Assembly: GCF_013266735.1 (NCBI RefSeq)
Contig: NZ_JABSNU010000008.1
Span: 1 to 64,000, forward strand
From: Pedobacter foliorum
GTDB lineage: Bacteria > Bacteroidota > Bacteroidia > Sphingobacteriales > Sphingobacteriaceae
Reading direction: 5' to 3'
DNA length: 64,000 bases
Of the stretch, positions 62,177 to 64,000 are shown piece by piece. A program made the translations under genes and the position numbers. Numbering within the stretch: position 1 is the stretch's first letter; each line of letters opens with the position of its first letter. The notes below the pieces were generated by a model. The model searched no databases. It saw nothing but the letters and a program-made list of their open reading frames with translations, and was not told the DNA's origin.

Positions 62177-64000
62177 TTATTTGTTTTTACCAAGATCGAT
62201 TACGATAGGTGTAGAGATACATAATGATGAATATGTACCGATGATACGACCAATCAATAAGGCGAAGATGAATCCGCGGATACTAGCTCCACCGAAGATA
62301 AAGATTACCAACAATACAAAGAATACAGTTAATGAAGTCAAAATAGTACGACTTAAAGTACTGTTCAATGCAAAGTTGATTAGTTTATTACGTTCCTCAC
62401 CATGTAAATCTTCTTTACCACTTTCAGCAAGTTTCTCACGGATACGGTCAAACACAACAACTGTTTCAGTCATGGTATAACCCATTACCGTTAAGATCGC
62501 TGCAATGAAATCCTGACCAATTTCTAAAGAGAATGGCAATACACCATCTAAAATTGTGTAGAATGAAAGTACAAGAAGCACATCATGGAACAATGCGATA
62601 ACCGCACCTAAACCATAGTTTAGTTTCTTAAACCTTACTACAATATAGAAGAACATCACTAAACAAGAGAACAAGATTGCTCCGTAAGCGCCGTAAACAA
62701 TATCGCTCGCAATAATAGGACCTACCTTTTCATTACTTTCAATAGTGTATTTAACACCTGTTTTTGCTAAACCTTCGTGTAAAGCTTTCTCAACTAATTT
62801 ATCAGCACCTTGATCTTGATCAGTGATGTGGTAAGTAGTAGTGATTTTTAATTCATTATCAGCACCAGCTGTTTTAACGATAGTTTCCGACTCAGGGAAA
62901 GATGCATTTAGACTAGCTTTAACATCTTCAGTATGCATTCCTTTATCGAAGTGAACGATATAAGTTCTACCACCTTTGAAGTCGATACCAAGGTTTAATC
63001 CGCCATTTTTGAAGTAGAAAATAAAACCTAAAACAATGATTGCAGTAGAAATAGAGTAATAAAGTTTTCTATGACCAACAAAGTTGAAAGCAATATTTTT
63101 AAATGCGTGGATAGTGTGTTTGTTACCAAATGTAATGTTAGATTTTTTATCTAATAGGTATTCGAAAACTAAACGAGAGATCAATACCGCACAGAATAGA
63201 GACGATAAGATACCGATACACAATGTAGTTGCGAAACCTTGAACCGGACCACTACCGAAGATGTAAAGGATAGCACCTAATACAAATACTGTAACGTTAG
63301 AGTCAATGATAGATGACATTGCATGTTTGAAACCTTCTTTGATCGCTACCGGAGTTGGTTTACCTAAAGTAAGCTCCTCTCTAACACGCTCAAAAATTAG
63401 AATGTTTGCATCCACTGATAAACCGATTACCAATACGATACCGGCAATACCAGGCAATGTTAATACCGCACCCAGTGATACCAAGATACCCATGATGAAG
63501 AATAAGTTGATTACCAATGCAAGGTTAGCAACCCATCCAGCTTTATTGTAATATAAAGCCATGAACACCAAGATTACGATAAACGCAAGCACGAATGATA
63601 ATAAACCATTGTGGATAGCCGCCTCACCAAGTGAAGGACCAACAACGAATTCACCAACAATTCTAGCCGGAGCTGGAAGTTTACCTGCTTTTAATATGTT
63701 TGCTAAATCCTGAGTATCATTAACTGTAAAGCTACCAGTGATAGAAGAAATACCGTTAGGAATTTCGTTCTGTACAGTAGGAGCAGAGTAAACAGTGTTA
63801 TCTAATACAATAGCAATAGATTTTTTGTTATTTGGATCAGCAGAAGCTTCAGCTGTAATTTTTTTCCATTTTGCAGCACCTTCACCAGTCATGTACATGG
63901 TTACCTCAGGACGACCTTTTTGATCGTAATCATGACGAGCATCACTGATTGCATCACCACCTAAATCTGGTTTACCATCAGATGATAAAGATTTGATTGC
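62177..64000 (-). CDS. secDF: protein translocase SecDF fusion (partial, runs off the right edge)
   Basis: The C-terminal 607 codons of a fused SecD-SecF protein. The frame is open to the last base of the window, so the internal ATG at 63898 is not the start. About twelve membrane helices are split into a SecD half (ending before LLDKKSNITFGNKH) and a SecF half beginning IDFKGGRTYIVHF. The SecD block GIAGIVLVIGLSVDANILIFERVREEL and the SecF block MGYTMTETVVVFDRIREKLA are hallmarks. It uses the proton motive force to finish protein export, with YajC encoded at 45266. The start lies beyond 64000. Confidence 0.95.
   Translation of the reverse strand, partial: AIKSLSSDGKPDLGGDAISDARHDYDQKGRPEVTMYMTGEGAAKWKKITAEASADPNNKKSIAIVLDNTVYSAPTVQNEIPNGISSITGSFTVNDTQDLANILKAGKLPAPARIVGEFVVGPSLGEAAIHNGLLSFVLAFIVILVFMALYYNKAGWVANLALVINLFFIMGILVSLGAVLTLPGIAGIVLVIGLSVDANILIFERVREELTLGKPTPVAIKEGFKHAMSSIIDSNVTVFVLGAILYIFGSGPVQGFATTLCIGILSSLFCAVLISRLVFEYLLDKKSNITFGNKHTIHAFKNIAFNFVGHRKLYYSISTAIIVLGFIFYFKNGGLNLGIDFKGGRTYIVHFDKGMHTEDVKASLNASFPESETIVKTAGADNELKITTTYHITDQDQGADKLVEKALHEGLAKTGVKYTIESNEKVGPIIASDIVYGAYGAILFSCLVMFFYIVVRFKKLNYGLGAVIALFHDVLLVLSFYTILDGVLPFSLEIGQDFIAAILTVMGYTMTETVVVFDRIREKLAESGKEDLHGEERNKLINFALNSTLSRTILTSLTVFFVLLVIFIFGGASIRGFIFALLIGRIIGTYSSLCISTPIVIDLGKNK

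Noticed and set aside
1-64000. CRISPR arrays, tRNA or rRNA genes, phage genes or intact insertion sequences
   Set aside because: No regularly spaced repeats, cloverleaf candidates or recombinase genes were seen; the repeats found are dispersed inverted repeats.

Overview
The window comes from an AT-rich chromosome of a Bacteroidota bacterium, most likely family Sphingobacteriaceae (Pedobacter-like). The support is a SusC/SusD pair driven by an ECF sigma factor and a FecR anti-sigma factor, a fused SecDF, a long NusB, DUF3276 and DUF1573 proteins, many lipoproteins and signal peptides, Bacteroidota-type -7 boxes (TAnnTTTG), and few Shine-Dalgarno sequences. No tRNA, rRNA, CRISPR array, intact insertion sequence or prophage was seen. 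The genes look chromosomal.

Layout. 1-5.4 kb: small housekeeping and stress genes (thioredoxin, DUF1684 protein, TPR protein, DinB, AlkB-like dioxygenase, a TetR regulator with DoxX, a LEA-like lipoprotein). 5.4-11 kb: an operon of a large PIG-L deacetylase, an unannotated 49-residue membrane protein, a sodium:solute symporter and a sialidase-like beta-propeller, closed by a strong terminator. 11-15.4 kb: DUF2911 protein, M1 aminopeptidase and a lipoprotein. 15.5-18 kb: cytochrome bd oxidase (cydAB) with a good promoter. 18-24.8 kb: a CBM9-like secreted protein, an outer-membrane beta-barrel, a GH5-CBM6 glucanase and a seven-haem cytochrome. 24.9-35.8 kb: a complete polysaccharide utilisation locus (sigma, FecR, SusC, SusD, NagX-like acetyltransferase, GH20 hexosaminidase). 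36.2-40.1 kb: a planctomycete-type cytochrome (DUF2231/PSCyt1/DUF1549/DUF1553) with its DUF1501 partner. 40.4-53.5 kb: mostly core genes (DUF3276, ABC exporter, a leucine-dehydrogenase-like protein, nusB, DUF1573, yajC, ybbR, coaE, MBL exonuclease, DUF5522, MarR, ZIP, PAP2, methyltransferase, glmM, cysteine desulfurase). 53.7-56.8 kb: a basic-secretory-protein peptidase and a GH92 mannosidase. 57-64 kb: accD, class II aldolase, GNAT, HMG-CoA lyase, NDH-2 and SecDF, which runs off the right edge.

How it works together. Several loci point the same way: GH20 hexosaminidase, GH92 alpha-mannosidase, a sialidase-like protein, a PIG-L deacetylase, NagX and secreted peptidases are all enzymes that would dismantle glycoproteins or amino-sugar glycans outside the cytoplasm. 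This is an inference from families, not a demonstrated substrate.

Most notable observations: (i) a dispersed family of REP-like inverted repeats in four intergenic regions; (ii) a leucine-dehydrogenase-like protein with asparagine at the expected catalytic lysine; (iii) two overlapping small genes, a 49-residue membrane protein and a Cys-rich DUF5522 protein; (iv) structured leaders ahead of the PIG-L operon and susC, the latter with a seven-codon mini-ORF; (v) a palindrome over the TetR promoter.
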